DNA of 64,000 bases from JAAYKT01 sp964408955 (GCA_964408955.1 CAYPBK010000003.1:1-64000); one strand, 5' to 3'; numbered from the stretch's first letter, positions 52,851 to 62,653 are shown. Notes: generated from the letters alone by a model not told the origin. Translations and numbers: made by a program.

Positions 52851-54677
52851 ATGGCAAAAGTAATTGGTATAGATCTTGGAACCACAAATTCCTGTGTGGC
52901 AGTTATGGAGGGTGGAGAACCTGTTATAATACCAAACGCAGAAGGTAACAGAACTACACCTTCAATAGTTGGTTTTTCCAAAAATAATGAGAGACTTGTT
53001 GGGCAAATTGCAAAAAGACAAGCCATTACAAATCCCGACAGGACAGTTTTATCTATAAAAAGAGAAATGGGTTCAAATTATAAAGTTACGATAGATGATA
53101 AGACTTATACACCGCCTGAAATATCTGCAATAATCCTATCTAAGTTAAAGCAGGATGCAGAGGCTTATTTAGGTGAGCAAGTGACCCAAGCAGTTATTAC
53201 TGTTCCGGCTTACTTTAGTGACAGCCAAAGACAGGCAACTAAAGATGCCGGTAAAATAGCTGGGCTGGAAGTGCTAAGAATAATAAATGAACCGACTGCA
53301 GCTGCGCTATCATACGGATTAGATAAAGAAGAAAGCCACAATATACTAGTATTTGATTTAGGCGGAGGTACTTTTGATGTATCAATTCTTGATTTAGGAG
53401 ACGATATAGTAGAGGTTCTAGCCACCAGTGGGAACAATAGGCTGGGCGGAGACGATTTTGACGAGAGGGTAATGAAATATTTAATAGAAGAGTTTAAAAA
53501 GGACCAGGGTATAGATTTAAGCAACGATAAAATGGCAGTACAAAGACTTAAAGAAGCAGCGGAAAAAGCAAAAATTGAATTATCAAGCGTTGTTCAAACC
53601 AATGTGAACTTGCCTTTTATTACTGCAGATGCAACAGGACCAAAACATCTTGACATAACAATAACCAGATCGAAATTTGATGAGTTAACCCATGATTTAG
53701 TTGAAGCTACAATGGGTCCGGCAAAAAAAGCCTTAGCTGATGCCGGTTTATCAGCAGATAAGCTTGATAAAATCATATTAGTAGGCGGTTCAACAAGAAT
53801 CCCGGCAGTACAGGACGCGGTAAAAAAGCTTACAGGTAAGGACCCCTTTAAAGGAATAAATCCCGATGAATGCGTGGCATTAGGCGCAGCTTACCAGGCC
53901 GGTGTTTTAGGCGGAGAGGTAAAGGATGTTCTATTACTGGATGTTACTCCATTGACTTTGGGCATCGAAACTTTAGGAGGAGTATTTACAAAGCTTATTG
54001 ATAGAAATACGACTATTCCTACGAAAAAAAGCCAAACTTTCTCAACTGCAGCTGATGGTCAGACTAGTGTAGAGATTCATGTTCTGCAAGGTGAAAGAGA
54101 GATGGCTGCCTATAATAAAACCTTAGGAAGATTCCAATTGTCGGGAATACCTCCGGCACAAAGGGGAATACCTCAAATAGAAGTTACCTTTGATATAGAT
54201 GCAAACGGTATAGTACAAGTATCCGCTAAAGATTTAGGAACTGGAAATGAGCAAAATGTAACCATAACAGCCAGCTCAAACTTGTCAAAGGATGATATCG
54301 ACAAAGCTGTAAAGGATGCAGAAAAATACGAGCAGGAAGATAAGAAGAAGCGGGAAGAGGTTGAAGTTAAAAACCAAGGAGATAGCCTGGTATATCAAAC
54401 AGAAAAATCATTAAAGGAACTTGGCGACAAGATAAGTGCTGAAGATAAAATGAAAATAGACGGCGAATTAAATCATCTTAAAGAGGCCTTAAAAGGTGAT
54501 GATTTGGAAAAAATTAAATCAGCTACGGAGGAATTAACAAAAGTATTCTATGATATATCATCTAAGGTTTATCAAAGTGAAGATGGGCAAACTGCTACTC
54601 CTGAAAATGGCGCAGATAATGTTCACAACGAAGACGGTACTATAAATGCAGACTATAAGGTTGATGAAGAAAAATAA
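52851..54677 (+). CDS. dnaK: Chaperone DnaK (Hsp70)
   Basis: A 608-residue Hsp70: KVIGIDLGTTNSCVAVMEGG, VFDLGGGTFDVSILDLGDDI, ILVGGSTRIPAVQ, then the substrate domain and a Glu/Lys lid. SD AAAGGAGG. It is controlled with hrcA and grpE by CIRCE. Confidence 0.98.
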   Translation: MAKVIGIDLGTTNSCVAVMEGGEPVIIPNAEGNRTTPSIVGFSKNNERLVGQIAKRQAITNPDRTVLSIKREMGSNYKVTIDDKTYTPPEISAIILSKLKQDAEAYLGEQVTQAVITVPAYFSDSQRQATKDAGKIAGLEVLRIINEPTAAALSYGLDKEESHNILVFDLGGGTFDVSILDLGDDIVEVLATSGNNRLGGDDFDERVMKYLIEEFKKDQGIDLSNDKMAVQRLKEAAEKAKIELSSVVQTNVNLPFITADATGPKHLDITITRSKFDELTHDLVEATMGPAKKALADAGLSADKLDKIILVGGSTRIPAVQDAVKKLTGKDPFKGINPDECVALGAAYQAGVLGGEVKDVLLLDVTPLTLGIETLGGVFTKLIDRNTTIPTKKSQTFSTAADGQTSVEIHVLQGEREMAAYNKTLGRFQLSGIPPAQRGIPQIEVTFDIDANGIVQVSAKDLGTGNEQNVTITASSNLSKDDIDKAVKDAEKYEQEDKKKREEVEVKNQGDSLVYQTEKSLKELGDKISAEDKMKIDGELNHLKEALKGDDLEKIKSATEELTKVFYDISSKVYQSEDGQTATPENGADNVHNEDGTINADYKVDEEK

Positions 54678-54840
54678 AAGTAATTCCCTTATATAATGCG
54701 TATATGTATAAACAAAATAGATGACTGTACAAAAAGTTAGAGACATACTTGAAAATTAATTATCAGTGTGATTAGATATAAAGAGATTGGTTTCATATCA
54801 AAGGTGATATGATAGAATAATTAAGGAATTAACTTTAAAT

Positions 54841-54873
54841 CTGGGTGGCATACTTTATTAGTATACCACCCAG
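54841..54873. other. Strong hairpin in the dnaK-dnaJ gap
   Basis: CTGGGTGG-C-ATAC (54841-54853) pairs with GTAT-A-CCACCCAG (54861-54873) with one mismatch, loop TTTATTA. No T run follows on the plus strand, so it may be an RNA-processing or stability element rather than a terminator. Confidence 0.6.
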
Positions 54874-54959
54874 AAAAATGGGTTTTTGAAAGTATAGAGA
54901 CAAAATTAAAAAAAACTAACTTGATTTGGAATTGACCTTATAAAGGCGGTGGTTATAGT

Positions 54960-56070
54960 ATGGCAGCAAAAAAGGATTATTATGAAGTTCTTGGTGTAGA
55001 GAAGACTGCTTCTGAAGAGGAAATTAAAAAAGCCTTCAGAAAGCTGGCAAAAAAATATCATCCGGATATGAATTCTGGTGATAAAGAAGCTGAAAACAAG
55101 TTTAAAGAAATAAATGAAGCATACGAGATTGTCGGTGACAAGGAGAAAAGAGCAAAGTATGATCAATTTGGTCACACGGCTTTCGACCCCAACGGGTTTG
55201 GAGGCAATGGCTTTGGCGATTTTTCAGGCGGTTTTAGCGGCTTTGGTGACATATTTGAAACCATATTCGGAGGAGAAGGTGGTTTTGGATTTTCTACATC
55301 AAGGAGAGCTAGAAATACAGGGCCCCAAAGAGGAAATGATATTAAAGCTGAAATAGAAATCAGCTTTGAGGATGCTGCTTTTGGGATAAAAAAGGATATC
55401 AGAATAAATAGAAATGAAAGCTGTCAAGATTGCAAAGGTACTGGGGCAAGCTCCGGAAGCGGGGTGGAAACATGCAAAAAATGCGGTGGTACAGGAGAAG
55501 TTAGATATACGCAGAGCAGTGCTTTTGGAAGAATAGTTAATGTGAGAGTTTGTGATGATTGCCGCGGCGAAGGAACAATTATTAAGAACCCTTGTCCTAC
55601 TTGCGGCGGGAAAGGCGTTTTAAGGAAAAATCGAAAAATTACCGTTGAAATCCCGGCAGGTGTAGATAACGGCTCTATTCTCACTTTAAGAAATGAAGGG
55701 GAGCCGGGAATAAGAGGCGGTTATAATGGAGAGGGATGGCACAGATTTGTATTGTGAGGTTCCTATAAGCTTTGTTACTGCAACCTTAGGAGGAACCATA
55801 AATGTACCTACCTTAGAAGGTAATACAACATATAATATTGACGCCGGCACGGAAACGGGCTCTACCTTTAAAATAAAATCAAAGGGTATACAAAGCTTAA
55901 GGAGTAAAAATAAAGGAGATTTATATTTTACTGTAAAAATAAGCGTACCTAAAAAGCTTGACGATAAGCAAAAAGAAGCGTTAAAATATTATGCAGATTT
56001 GATGGGCGATAATTATAACCAAGGGGATAAGTCCTTTTTCGGTAAAGTAAAGGATGCTTTTGGAAAGTAA
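54960..56070 (+). pseudogene. dnaJ: Chaperone DnaJ, frameshifted by a short deletion
   Basis: The first frame (54960-55757) encodes the J domain with HPD (KKYHPDMNSGDKEAENKFKEIN), a G/F-rich region and four zinc motifs (CQDCKGTG, CKKCGGTG, CDDCRGEG, CPTCGGKG), then GNGEPG-like NEGEPGIRGGYNG. It is followed by eight foreign residues and a stop. The second frame, from 55726, resumes at RDGTDLYCEVPISFVTATLGG and runs to the normal end. About 15 residues normally between these (DLYV...F) are missing, and the frame is shifted by a net deletion of 3n-1 nt near 55725-55735. Truncated product would lack the C-terminal substrate domain. Assembly error is possible. Confidence 0.85.
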
Positions 56071-56189
56071 TAGCAGCTATTATGCTGCTTTTTTCATATT
56101 TCTAGTGAGCTTACTTTGACTGCATAATAAGATTTAAGAGGAGTAAATGCTTTTATGTCAAATGAGGTTCCATTAATTGGAGGTTTATT

Positions 56190-57116
56190 ATGAACTATAT
56201 TGAATATACGATATTGACAACAACCGAAGCAAGCGATGCTGTAGCATATTTATTGGAAAAGGAAGGCGCAATAGGTATAGCAATAGAAGATCCCCATGAT
56301 TTTTTGATTCAAAATACTGATAAAAAAAGCTGGGATTACGTTGATCCTTCATTTTTAGAAATATTGGATGAGGATGTAAAAGTAAAAGGATATTTTGCGG
56401 AAAATATTGGTGCTGATAAAATAGAAACAAAAGTTAAAAATCTAAGCAGCTTTGGTTTAAAAATAGGAAAAGGCTTGGTTCGCTTTAAAGAAGTAAAGGA
56501 AGAAGATTGGGCTAATGCATGGAAGAAGTATTTCAAACCTTTCAAAGCAAGTAAAAAGCTGGTAATAAAACCAAGCTGGGAAGAATATAAAGCAAAGATA
56601 AATGATGTTGTAATAGAAATGGACCCGGGAATGGCTTTTGGGACGGGAAGCCATGAAACCACGTTGATGTGCTTGAAACTGATTGAAAAATATATAAAAC
56701 CTTCAGATTTATTAATAGACGTAGGTTGTGGCTCCGGAATCCTAGGGATTGCTTCCGCAAAGCTAGGCGCTAAGAAGGTTTTATGTATAGATTATGATGA
56801 TAATGCGTGTAAGGTTGCCCATGATAATGTGTTGCTGAATAATGTGCAAGACATTGTTAAGGTTCAAAAAGGAAACTTGCTTAATCTTGCAGAAAATAAT
56901 GCTAATATAATAGTTGCAAATATTATCGCCGATGTCATTATAGATTTATGCGAGGAGGCTTATAATTTTTTAAAACCACAAGGGCATTTCCTTTCTTCTG
57001 GCATAATAAAAGATAGGAAAGAGGATGTTGTAAATAAGCTAAAAAACAGTAATTTTAGCATTGTTGAAATCCTGGAAATGGGTGAATGGTGCGCAATAGT
57101 TACGCAGAGGTATTAA
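56190..57116 (+). CDS. prmA: Ribosomal protein L11 methyltransferase
   Basis: A 308-residue SAM enzyme. N-terminal substrate domain (NYIEYTILTTTEASDAVAYLL), then DPGMAFGTGSHETTLMCL and the SAM loop LIDVGCGSGILGIASAKLGAK. It trimethylates L11. Follows the DnaJ region and leads into rsmE. Confidence 0.95.
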   Translation: MNYIEYTILTTTEASDAVAYLLEKEGAIGIAIEDPHDFLIQNTDKKSWDYVDPSFLEILDEDVKVKGYFAENIGADKIETKVKNLSSFGLKIGKGLVRFKEVKEEDWANAWKKYFKPFKASKKLVIKPSWEEYKAKINDVVIEMDPGMAFGTGSHETTLMCLKLIEKYIKPSDLLIDVGCGSGILGIASAKLGAKKVLCIDYDDNACKVAHDNVLLNNVQDIVKVQKGNLLNLAENNANIIVANIIADVIIDLCEEAYNFLKPQGHFLSSGIIKDRKEDVVNKLKNSNFSIVEILEMGEWCAIVTQRY

Positions 57117-57118
57117 AG

Positions 57119-57856
57119 ATGCATAGATTTTTTTTTAATAAAAAGGATATAAAAGAAAATAAAATATATATAACCGGTAATGAAGCAAAGCACATTATTA
57201 ATGTTTTAAGACTTAAGGTGAATGATAAAATAATCCTATGTGATGGTGTTGGTAAAGACTATTGCGTTATGATAAGCAGCATTGAAAAAGAATCCTTAAA
57301 AGTTAAAATTTTAAGCACAGAAGCTTCTGTTGGTGAGCCATGTATAGATATAGTTATTTATCAGAGCATTCCTAAATCAACTAAAATGGATTATATTATT
57401 CAAAAATGCACTGAAATAGGCGTAAAGGGAATAGTTCCGGTATACAGTGCAAGAACAATAGTGAAGCTGGAATCGGAAGAAAGAGAGAGGAAAAAGGTTG
57501 AAAGATGGCAGAAAATTGCTTATGAAGCTGCCAAGCAAAGCGGTCGAGGTAGAATTCCCGTCATCAGTATGCCATTAAAATTTGAAAATGCACTTAGAGA
57601 TTCAATGGAAAGGGATTTAACACTAATTCCTTATGAAGAAGAAAAGACAGTGAGCTTTAAGGAAGTGCTAAAATCTAAGAACCCAAAAAATATTGGTATT
57701 TTTATAGGACCCGAAGGTGGTTTTGAAGAAGACGAGATAGAATCAGCTATAAATAGCAATGCTAAAACCGTTACTCTGGGCAGTAGAATACTAAGAACAG
57801 AGACTGCAGGTCTTGTAGTCCTAAGTTGTATACTATACGAATACAATCAAATGTAA
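57119..57856 (+). CDS. rsmE: 16S rRNA (uracil1498-N3)-methyltransferase
   Basis: A 245-residue SPOUT methyltransferase from ATG 57119 (2 nt past prmA stop). EAKHIINVLRLKVNDKIILCDG is the PUA-like part; KSTKMDYIIQKCTEIGVKGIVPVYSARTIV and IFIGPEGGFEEDEIESA, LGSRILRTETAGLVVLS form the knot. Confidence 0.95.
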   Translation: MHRFFFNKKDIKENKIYITGNEAKHIINVLRLKVNDKIILCDGVGKDYCVMISSIEKESLKVKILSTEASVGEPCIDIVIYQSIPKSTKMDYIIQKCTEIGVKGIVPVYSARTIVKLESEERERKKVERWQKIAYEAAKQSGRGRIPVISMPLKFENALRDSMERDLTLIPYEEEKTVSFKEVLKSKNPKNIGIFIGPEGGFEEDEIESAINSNAKTVTLGSRILRTETAGLVVLSCILYEYNQM

Positions 57857-57872
57857 GCATGGAGGAAAGACA

Positions 57873-59177
57873 TTGAAAAAAGTTGCTTTTTACACCTTAG
57901 GTTGCAAAGTAAATCAATACGAAACAGAAGCTATGGTAGAGGCATTTAAAACCAAGGGTTATAATATTGTTGACTATAACGGTTTTTCAGATATTTATAT
58001 TATTAATACTTGTACTGTTACAAACATGGGTGATAGGAAATCCCGGCAAATTATTAAAAGGGCATTAGAGTTTAATAAGGAGGCTTTTATAGCTGTTGTA
58101 GGCTGCTATTCACAAATTGCTCCTAGAGAAGTTTTGAATATGGAAGGTGTAAAGCTTGTTGTAGGCACAAATAAAAGGTCTGAAATTGTTGAATTTGTAG
58201 AAGAAGCATTGAATAAAAAGGAAGAAAAAATAAATAAAGTAAGTAATATAATGGATATATGTGAATTTGAGGATATGCCAATAAACCAATATGAGAATAA
58301 AACAAGAGCATTTGTGAAAATACAAGAAGGGTGTGACTGCTATTGTTCCTACTGCATCATACCTTATGCAAGAGGGCATATTCGAAGCAGAGATTCAGAT
58401 AGTGTTTTAGAAGAAGTAAGAAAGCTGGCTGATAACGGTTTTGTTGAAATCGTTTTAACGGGTATACATGTAGGCTCCTACGGAGTAGATTTAAAAAACA
58501 TAAAGTTAATTGATTTAATTGAAAATATAGCAGAGGTAGACGGTATAGAAAGAATAAGAATAAGCTCTGTGGAACCAAACACCCTTGACGATAGCTTCAT
58601 TTTCAGGATTTCAAAGTTGAAAAAAATTTGCAGGCATTTTCATCTCTCTTTGCAAAGTGGTTGTGATGAAACGTTAAGGAGAATGAATAGGAAGTATACT
58701 ACAAATGAATATAGAAAAGTCGTGAATAATTTAAGATATACTTTTGGAGATGTGGGAATAACGACAGATATAATTGTAGGCTTTCCTGGAGAAACAGATG
58801 AAGAATTTAATAAGACTTTTGAGTTTATTAAAGAAATGTCTTTTAGTTCGATGCATGTATTTAAATATTCTCCCAGAAAAGGCACCCCTGCAGCAGGCTT
58901 TATAAATCAGGTAAGCGGCGATATTAAAAATGAAAGAAGCAATGAAGTTCGTCAGCTAGCAATGAAAAGCCAAGAAGAATTCATCAAAAAGTTTATTGAC
59001 AGACCTTTAAAAGTACTTTTTGAACAAGAAGTAAAAGGGAAAAAAGGGTTCTATGAGGGGCTGACAGATAATTATATCAGAGTTTATGCAAAATCAGATG
59101 ATAATATAAATGGCAAATTGCTTGATACACTTATAACTGAGCCAGGGGAAGATCATGCAATAGGAAAGCTATTATAA
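57873..59177 (+). CDS. mtaB: tRNA ct6A/t6A37 methylthiotransferase MtaB
   Basis: A 434-residue radical SAM methylthiotransferase. UPF0004 domain (LGCKVNQYETEAMVEAF, INTCTVTNMGDRKSRQ, VGCYSQ), radical SAM Cys cluster (CDCYCSYCIIPYARG), and a TRAM domain at the end. It adds a methylthio group to t6A37 of tRNAs reading ANN codons. SD GGAGG. Confidence 0.95.
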   Translation: MKKVAFYTLGCKVNQYETEAMVEAFKTKGYNIVDYNGFSDIYIINTCTVTNMGDRKSRQIIKRALEFNKEAFIAVVGCYSQIAPREVLNMEGVKLVVGTNKRSEIVEFVEEALNKKEEKINKVSNIMDICEFEDMPINQYENKTRAFVKIQEGCDCYCSYCIIPYARGHIRSRDSDSVLEEVRKLADNGFVEIVLTGIHVGSYGVDLKNIKLIDLIENIAEVDGIERIRISSVEPNTLDDSFIFRISKLKKICRHFHLSLQSGCDETLRRMNRKYTTNEYRKVVNNLRYTFGDVGITTDIIVGFPGETDEEFNKTFEFIKEMSFSSMHVFKYSPRKGTPAAGFINQVSGDIKNERSNEVRQLAMKSQEEFIKKFIDRPLKVLFEQEVKGKKGFYEGLTDNYIRVYAKSDDNINGKLLDTLITEPGEDHAIGKLL

Positions 59178-59257
59178 AGTAAAAAAGTTTAAAGGATTTT
59201 TGCGTGTTTCTGTGGAATATCTTATCATGCTAACTACTAGGTTAGGGAGGTGAAATA

Positions 59258-59602
59258 ATGGGTGATTGTATATTTTGTAAAATTATAAAAGGTGAAATAC
59301 CATGCAATAAGCTATATGAAGATGATAAAGTTTTAGCATTTAATGATATAAATCCTGAAGCCCCTGTTCATTTTCTTGTTATTCCGAAAAAACATGTAAA
59401 GTCAGTTTTGGATTTAAATAAACAAGAGATTGACATAGTTAGTCATATTATGAAAGTTATAACAAATATCGCAGAGGATACAGGTATTACTGAAAAAGGT
59501 TTTAGAATAGTTAATAATATCGGTATAAATGGAGGTCAAACGGTAGACCATATGCATTTTCATGTGCTTGGAGGGAGAATGTTACAATGGCCTCCGGGTT
59601 AA
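59258..59602 (+). CDS. HIT family nucleotide hydrolase
   Basis: A 114-residue HinT-like protein: DCIFCKIIKGEIPCNKLYEDD with a CxxC zinc pair, and the His triad VDHMHFHVLGG. It likely hydrolyses AMP-lysine or aminoacyl-AMP adducts. The gene lies between mtaB and rpsU. Confidence 0.95.
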   Translation: MGDCIFCKIIKGEIPCNKLYEDDKVLAFNDINPEAPVHFLVIPKKHVKSVLDLNKQEIDIVSHIMKVITNIAEDTGITEKGFRIVNNIGINGGQTVDHMHFHVLGGRMLQWPPG

Positions 59603-59621
59603 TTGTTGTGGAAACCTTTTA

Positions 59622-59651
59622 TTGACACTACATTGTTATGTACTGTATAAT
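59622..59651 (+). promoter_or_regulatory. Promoter of rpsU-yqeY
   Basis: TTGACA (59622-59627), 18-nt spacer, TATAAT (59646-59651), leaving an 80-nt leader before rpsU. Confidence 0.75.
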
Positions 59652-59733
59652 GAACTATGTGTTTAATTTATCCCGCTTTTATGCAGTTTAATTATTCGCC
59701 ACAATTGTAATCAGCGGAGGGAGGGTGAGTTAG

Positions 59734-59910
59734 ATGTCAGAAATTCGTGTTGGAGAAAATGAATCTTTGGAAAGCGCTTTAAGGCGTTTTAAGAAAAAAT
59801 GTGCCAGAGCAGGTGTTTTAGCTGAAGTAAGGAAGAGAGAACACTATGAAAAACCTAGTGTTAAAAGGAAAAAGAAATCTGAAGCAGCTAGAAAGAGAAA
59901 ATTTAAATAA
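59734..59910 (+). CDS. rpsU: 30S ribosomal protein S21
   Basis: A 58-residue basic protein: MSEIRVGENESLESALRRFK, CARAGVLAEVRKREHYEKPS, and a Lys/Arg tail. S21 aids base pairing of the SD region on the 30S subunit. SD GGAGGGAGGGTGAG. It precedes the GatB/YqeY gene as in other Firmicutes. Confidence 0.96.
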   Translation: MSEIRVGENESLESALRRFKKKCARAGVLAEVRKREHYEKPSVKRKKKSEAARKRKFK

Positions 59911-59924
59911 AGAGAGATGATTTT

Positions 59925-60368
59925 ATGTCTTTCAAGCAGATTTTGCAGGACGATTTGAAAACTGCAATGAAAGAAAAGGATACTATTAGAAAAAATGTCA
60001 TCACTATGGTTAGGGCGGCAATACTGCAGCAGGAAAAGGACAAAAAAATTGAAATGGATGACGAAGGCATTCTTGATGTAATATCAAAAGCCTTAAAACA
60101 AAGGAAAGATTCCATACCAGAATTTGAAAAAGGTAATAGACCTGATTTAGTTAAAGATTTAGAAAGAGAAGTTGAAATCCTTATGGCATATCTGCCTGAG
60201 CAATTAAATGAGGATGAAATAGATAAAATTGTATCTGATACTATATTTGAAGTGGGAGCACAAAGTGCCAGGGATATTGGACTAGTGATGAAAGCCCTAA
60301 TGCCCAAGGTTAAAGGCAGAGCAGACGGAAGAATAGTCAATGAGCTTGTAAGAAAACATCTGAATTAA
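59925..60368 (+). CDS. yqeY: GatB/YqeY domain protein
   Basis: A 147-residue helical protein (MSFKQILQDDLKTAMKEKDT, RKNVITMVRAAILQQEKDK, LMAYLPEQLNEDEIDKIV, MKALMPKVKGRADGRIVNELVR) matching YqeY, related to the tail domain of GatB. Probably tRNA-linked; exact role unknown. Follows rpsU by 14 nt. Confidence 0.93.
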   Translation: MSFKQILQDDLKTAMKEKDTIRKNVITMVRAAILQQEKDKKIEMDDEGILDVISKALKQRKDSIPEFEKGNRPDLVKDLEREVEILMAYLPEQLNEDEIDKIVSDTIFEVGAQSARDIGLVMKALMPKVKGRADGRIVNELVRKHLN

Positions 60369-60380
60369 AGAAAGATTTAA

Positions 60381-60408
60381 AAACCTGAAGTCTAAGATTT
60401 CAGGTTTT
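60381..60408 (+). terminator. Terminator after yqeY
   Basis: AAACCTGAA (60381-60389) pairs with TTCAGGTTT (60399-60407), followed by TAT. Confidence 0.75.
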
Positions 60409-60458
60409 ATGGTTATATTGCTTAAACAAAATATTTTCACCATATATATTTTTAGTAA

Positions 60459-60590
60459 TGGAACTCCACAATCGTATCAAAAATAATAAGCAATACAGAA
60501 ACTATTGTTACATCTGAACAGTAACTAGTTGTTGTTACTGTTCACAGGTATTTTTTAGATTATTAATATTTGATAAAGATTGCATTGTGG
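60459..60590. repeat. Small intergenic repeats, copy B (compound)
   Basis: Core B1 (60459-60525, TGGAACTCC to CTGAACAGTAAC) matches copy A. After 8 nt a second unit starts with GTTACTGTTCACAG (60534-60547) and continues into the sequence shared with copy D at 3672-3734. The adjacent ends, CTGAACAGTAAC and GTTACTGTTCACAG, form a hairpin. Confidence 0.75.
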
Positions 60591-60635
60591 AGAGGCTTAG
60601 AAGTTGTTAATTTTCTAATAGTTTATAAACGTTTT

Positions 60636-60665
60636 TTGTTTAAACGAGCTTTTATATGCTATAAT
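60636..60665 (+). promoter_or_regulatory. Promoter of nfeD-floA
   Basis: TTGTTT (60636-60641), 18-nt spacer, TATAAT (60660-60665), about 48 nt before nfeD. Confidence 0.55.
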
Positions 60666-60713
60666 AAAGTTAGGGTTTTTCGCATATTAAATATACAAGA
60701 AAGGGTGAGGCAG

Positions 60714-61202
60714 ATGTTTGGAGATTGGACTACACTAACTATATTTTTATATATATTAGGTTTAACCCTTTTAATGATAGAAGGTGTTATACCGGGATTT
60801 GGCATTTCAGGAGTATTAGGAATAATATTTGTTACAATTAGTGTAGCGTTGATTACATCAAGCTTATATGAAGCACTATTAATGATAATAATAACTATAG
60901 TGTTGTTTATCACTATAATATTCTTATTATACAAACTAGGATATGGCAGTAAGTATTTAAAGTTTCTTGTATTAAAAACAGAGAAAAATAATGCAGCCGA
61001 GTATATAAGTAGAGAATTAGACGATTCCTATATTGGGAAAACCGGTATAGCGGAAACCATTTTAAGACCTGCAGGAATTGTAAGACTAGACGGGAAAAGA
61101 GTAAATGCACAATCACAAGGAGAATTTATCGAAAGCGGTTCTAAAGTAACTATAATAGAAATTATTGGGATGAAAATAATAGTAAAGAAAAAGGAGGAGT
61201 AA
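60714..61202 (+). CDS. NfeD-family membrane protein
   Basis: A 162-residue NfeD of the short type from ATG 60714 (SD AAGGGTGAGG; an earlier in-frame ATG at 60570 precedes the promoter). Three transmembrane helices (LTIFLYILGLTLLMIEGVIPGFG, ISGVLGIIFVTISVALI, LLMIIITIVLFITIIFLLY) precede an OB-fold domain (GKTGIAETILRPAGIVRLDGKRVNAQSQGEFI). It partners the flotillin FloA encoded next. Confidence 0.93.
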   Translation: MFGDWTTLTIFLYILGLTLLMIEGVIPGFGISGVLGIIFVTISVALITSSLYEALLMIIITIVLFITIIFLLYKLGYGSKYLKFLVLKTEKNNAAEYISRELDDSYIGKTGIAETILRPAGIVRLDGKRVNAQSQGEFIESGSKVTIIEIIGMKIIVKKKEE

Positions 61203-61203
61203 A

Positions 61204-62196
61204 ATGATTCAATTAATAGCACCGGTACTTATATTATTTGCTATAATTTTGGGAATCACGATTTTTTTAAGCTTTGTACCTTTAGGATTATGGATTTCTT
61301 CATTGGCAGCGGGGGTAAATGTTGGAATATTTAACCTTGTAGGAATGAGACTGAGAAGGGTAGTGCCCAGTAGGATAGTAAATCCATTAATAAAAGCGAG
61401 AAAAGCTGGATTAGATGTCACTGTTAATGAGCTTGAGGCTCACTATTTAGCAGGTGGCAATGTAGATAGGGTAGCCAATTCACTTATAGCAGCACAAAGA
61501 GCAGAGATTGATCTAAGCTTTGAAAGAGCAGCTGCAATTGATTTGGCAGGCAGAAATGTTCTGGAAGCGGTACAAATGAGTGTAAATCCAAAGGTTATTG
61601 AAACACCTGTTATAGCTGCAGTTGCGAAGGATGGTATAGAAGTAAAAGCAAAAGCCAGAGTGACAGTAAGAGCAAATATAGCTAGGTTAGTTGGAGGAGC
61701 CGGGGAGGAAACAATAATTGCCAGGGTTGGAGAAGGTATAGTTACAACGGTCGGAAGTTCTGAAAGTCATAAAGAAGTTTTGGAAAATCCTGATTCTATT
61801 TCGAGAACGGTACTTAACAAGGGGCTTGATTCAGGTACAGCTTTTGAAATACTATCAATAGATATTGCAGATGTTGATGTGGGCAGAAATATAGGCGCAC
61901 AGTTGCAAACTGATCAAGCAGAGGCAGATAAGAGGATAGCACAAGCAAAAGCCGAGGAAAGGCGTGCTATGGCTGTTGCTAAAGAGCAGGAAATGGTTGC
62001 TTCTGTTCAAGAAATGAGAGCAAAAGTAGTTGAAGCTGAGGCCGAAATACCAAAAGCAATGGCAGATGCTTTACGCTCAGGAAATTTAGGTGTAATGGAT
62101 TATATTAATATGCAAAACATCCAAGCAGATACTGAAATGAGAGATTCCATATCTAAATCCGGAAACACTGAAAAGCATGATAAAAATAAAAAGTAA
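61204..62196 (+). CDS. floA: Flotillin-like protein FloA
   Basis: A 330-residue membrane-associated scaffold. N-terminal hairpin helix (LIAPVLILFAIILGITIFLSFVPLGLW), SPFH/PHB domain with EVKAKARVTVRANIARLVGG, and an Ala/Glu-rich coiled coil (AEADKRIAQAKAEERRAMAVAKEQEMVASVQEM). FloA organises membrane microdomains. It follows nfeD by 1 nt. Confidence 0.96.
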   Translation: MIQLIAPVLILFAIILGITIFLSFVPLGLWISSLAAGVNVGIFNLVGMRLRRVVPSRIVNPLIKARKAGLDVTVNELEAHYLAGGNVDRVANSLIAAQRAEIDLSFERAAAIDLAGRNVLEAVQMSVNPKVIETPVIAAVAKDGIEVKAKARVTVRANIARLVGGAGEETIIARVGEGIVTTVGSSESHKEVLENPDSISRTVLNKGLDSGTAFEILSIDIADVDVGRNIGAQLQTDQAEADKRIAQAKAEERRAMAVAKEQEMVASVQEMRAKVVEAEAEIPKAMADALRSGNLGVMDYINMQNIQADTEMRDSISKSGNTEKHDKNKK

Positions 62197-62255
62197 TAGG
62201 CATTAAGAAAGGTCAAGTAAAGAGGATCATTCCTTTAATGGAAGGAGCAGAAGCA

Positions 62256-62636
62256 ATGGATTTAATGATTGTATTATTAGTTGTATCCGTAATAGTTAAT
62301 ATAGTTGCTTCCAAGAAAAAACCTAAAAGAAGACAAATTGAGGTTAAGCCTAAAAAAACTTCAGTTTCCACAGATATGGATTACAAGGATATGCTTAGCC
62401 ACTTACCCTTTAAGGAAGAGAGGAAACCTTTAAAAACAAAAAGAAGTGTGATAAAAGGCTACGATGAGGTTAAAACCCCTGAGCCTTCAGGGTCTTACTT
62501 TTCTAAAAAAATTCAGGCTCAGGATGATGTGAATCATCTAGAGCATGATGTAAACTATATGTTTGACCTTAATGATATGCAACGGGCGATTGTAATGTCG
62601 GAAATATTGGGTAAACCTAAGGCATTAAGAAGATAA
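62256..62636 (+). CDS. Small membrane-anchored protein after floA (yqfB position)
   Basis: A 126-residue protein from ATG 62256 (GAAGGAG, 8 nt; an in-frame ATG at 62238 overlaps the SD). A single hydrophobic helix (MDLMIVLLVVSVIVNIVASK) is followed by a basic, disordered region and a short C-terminal helix (LNDMQRAIVMSEILGKPKAL). It sits where yqfB occurs in Bacillus, but I recognise no family. Confidence 0.65.
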   Translation: MDLMIVLLVVSVIVNIVASKKKPKRRQIEVKPKKTSVSTDMDYKDMLSHLPFKEERKPLKTKRSVIKGYDEVKTPEPSGSYFSKKIQAQDDVNHLEHDVNYMFDLNDMQRAIVMSEILGKPKALRR

Positions 62637-62653
62637 AAATATATAGAACAATA

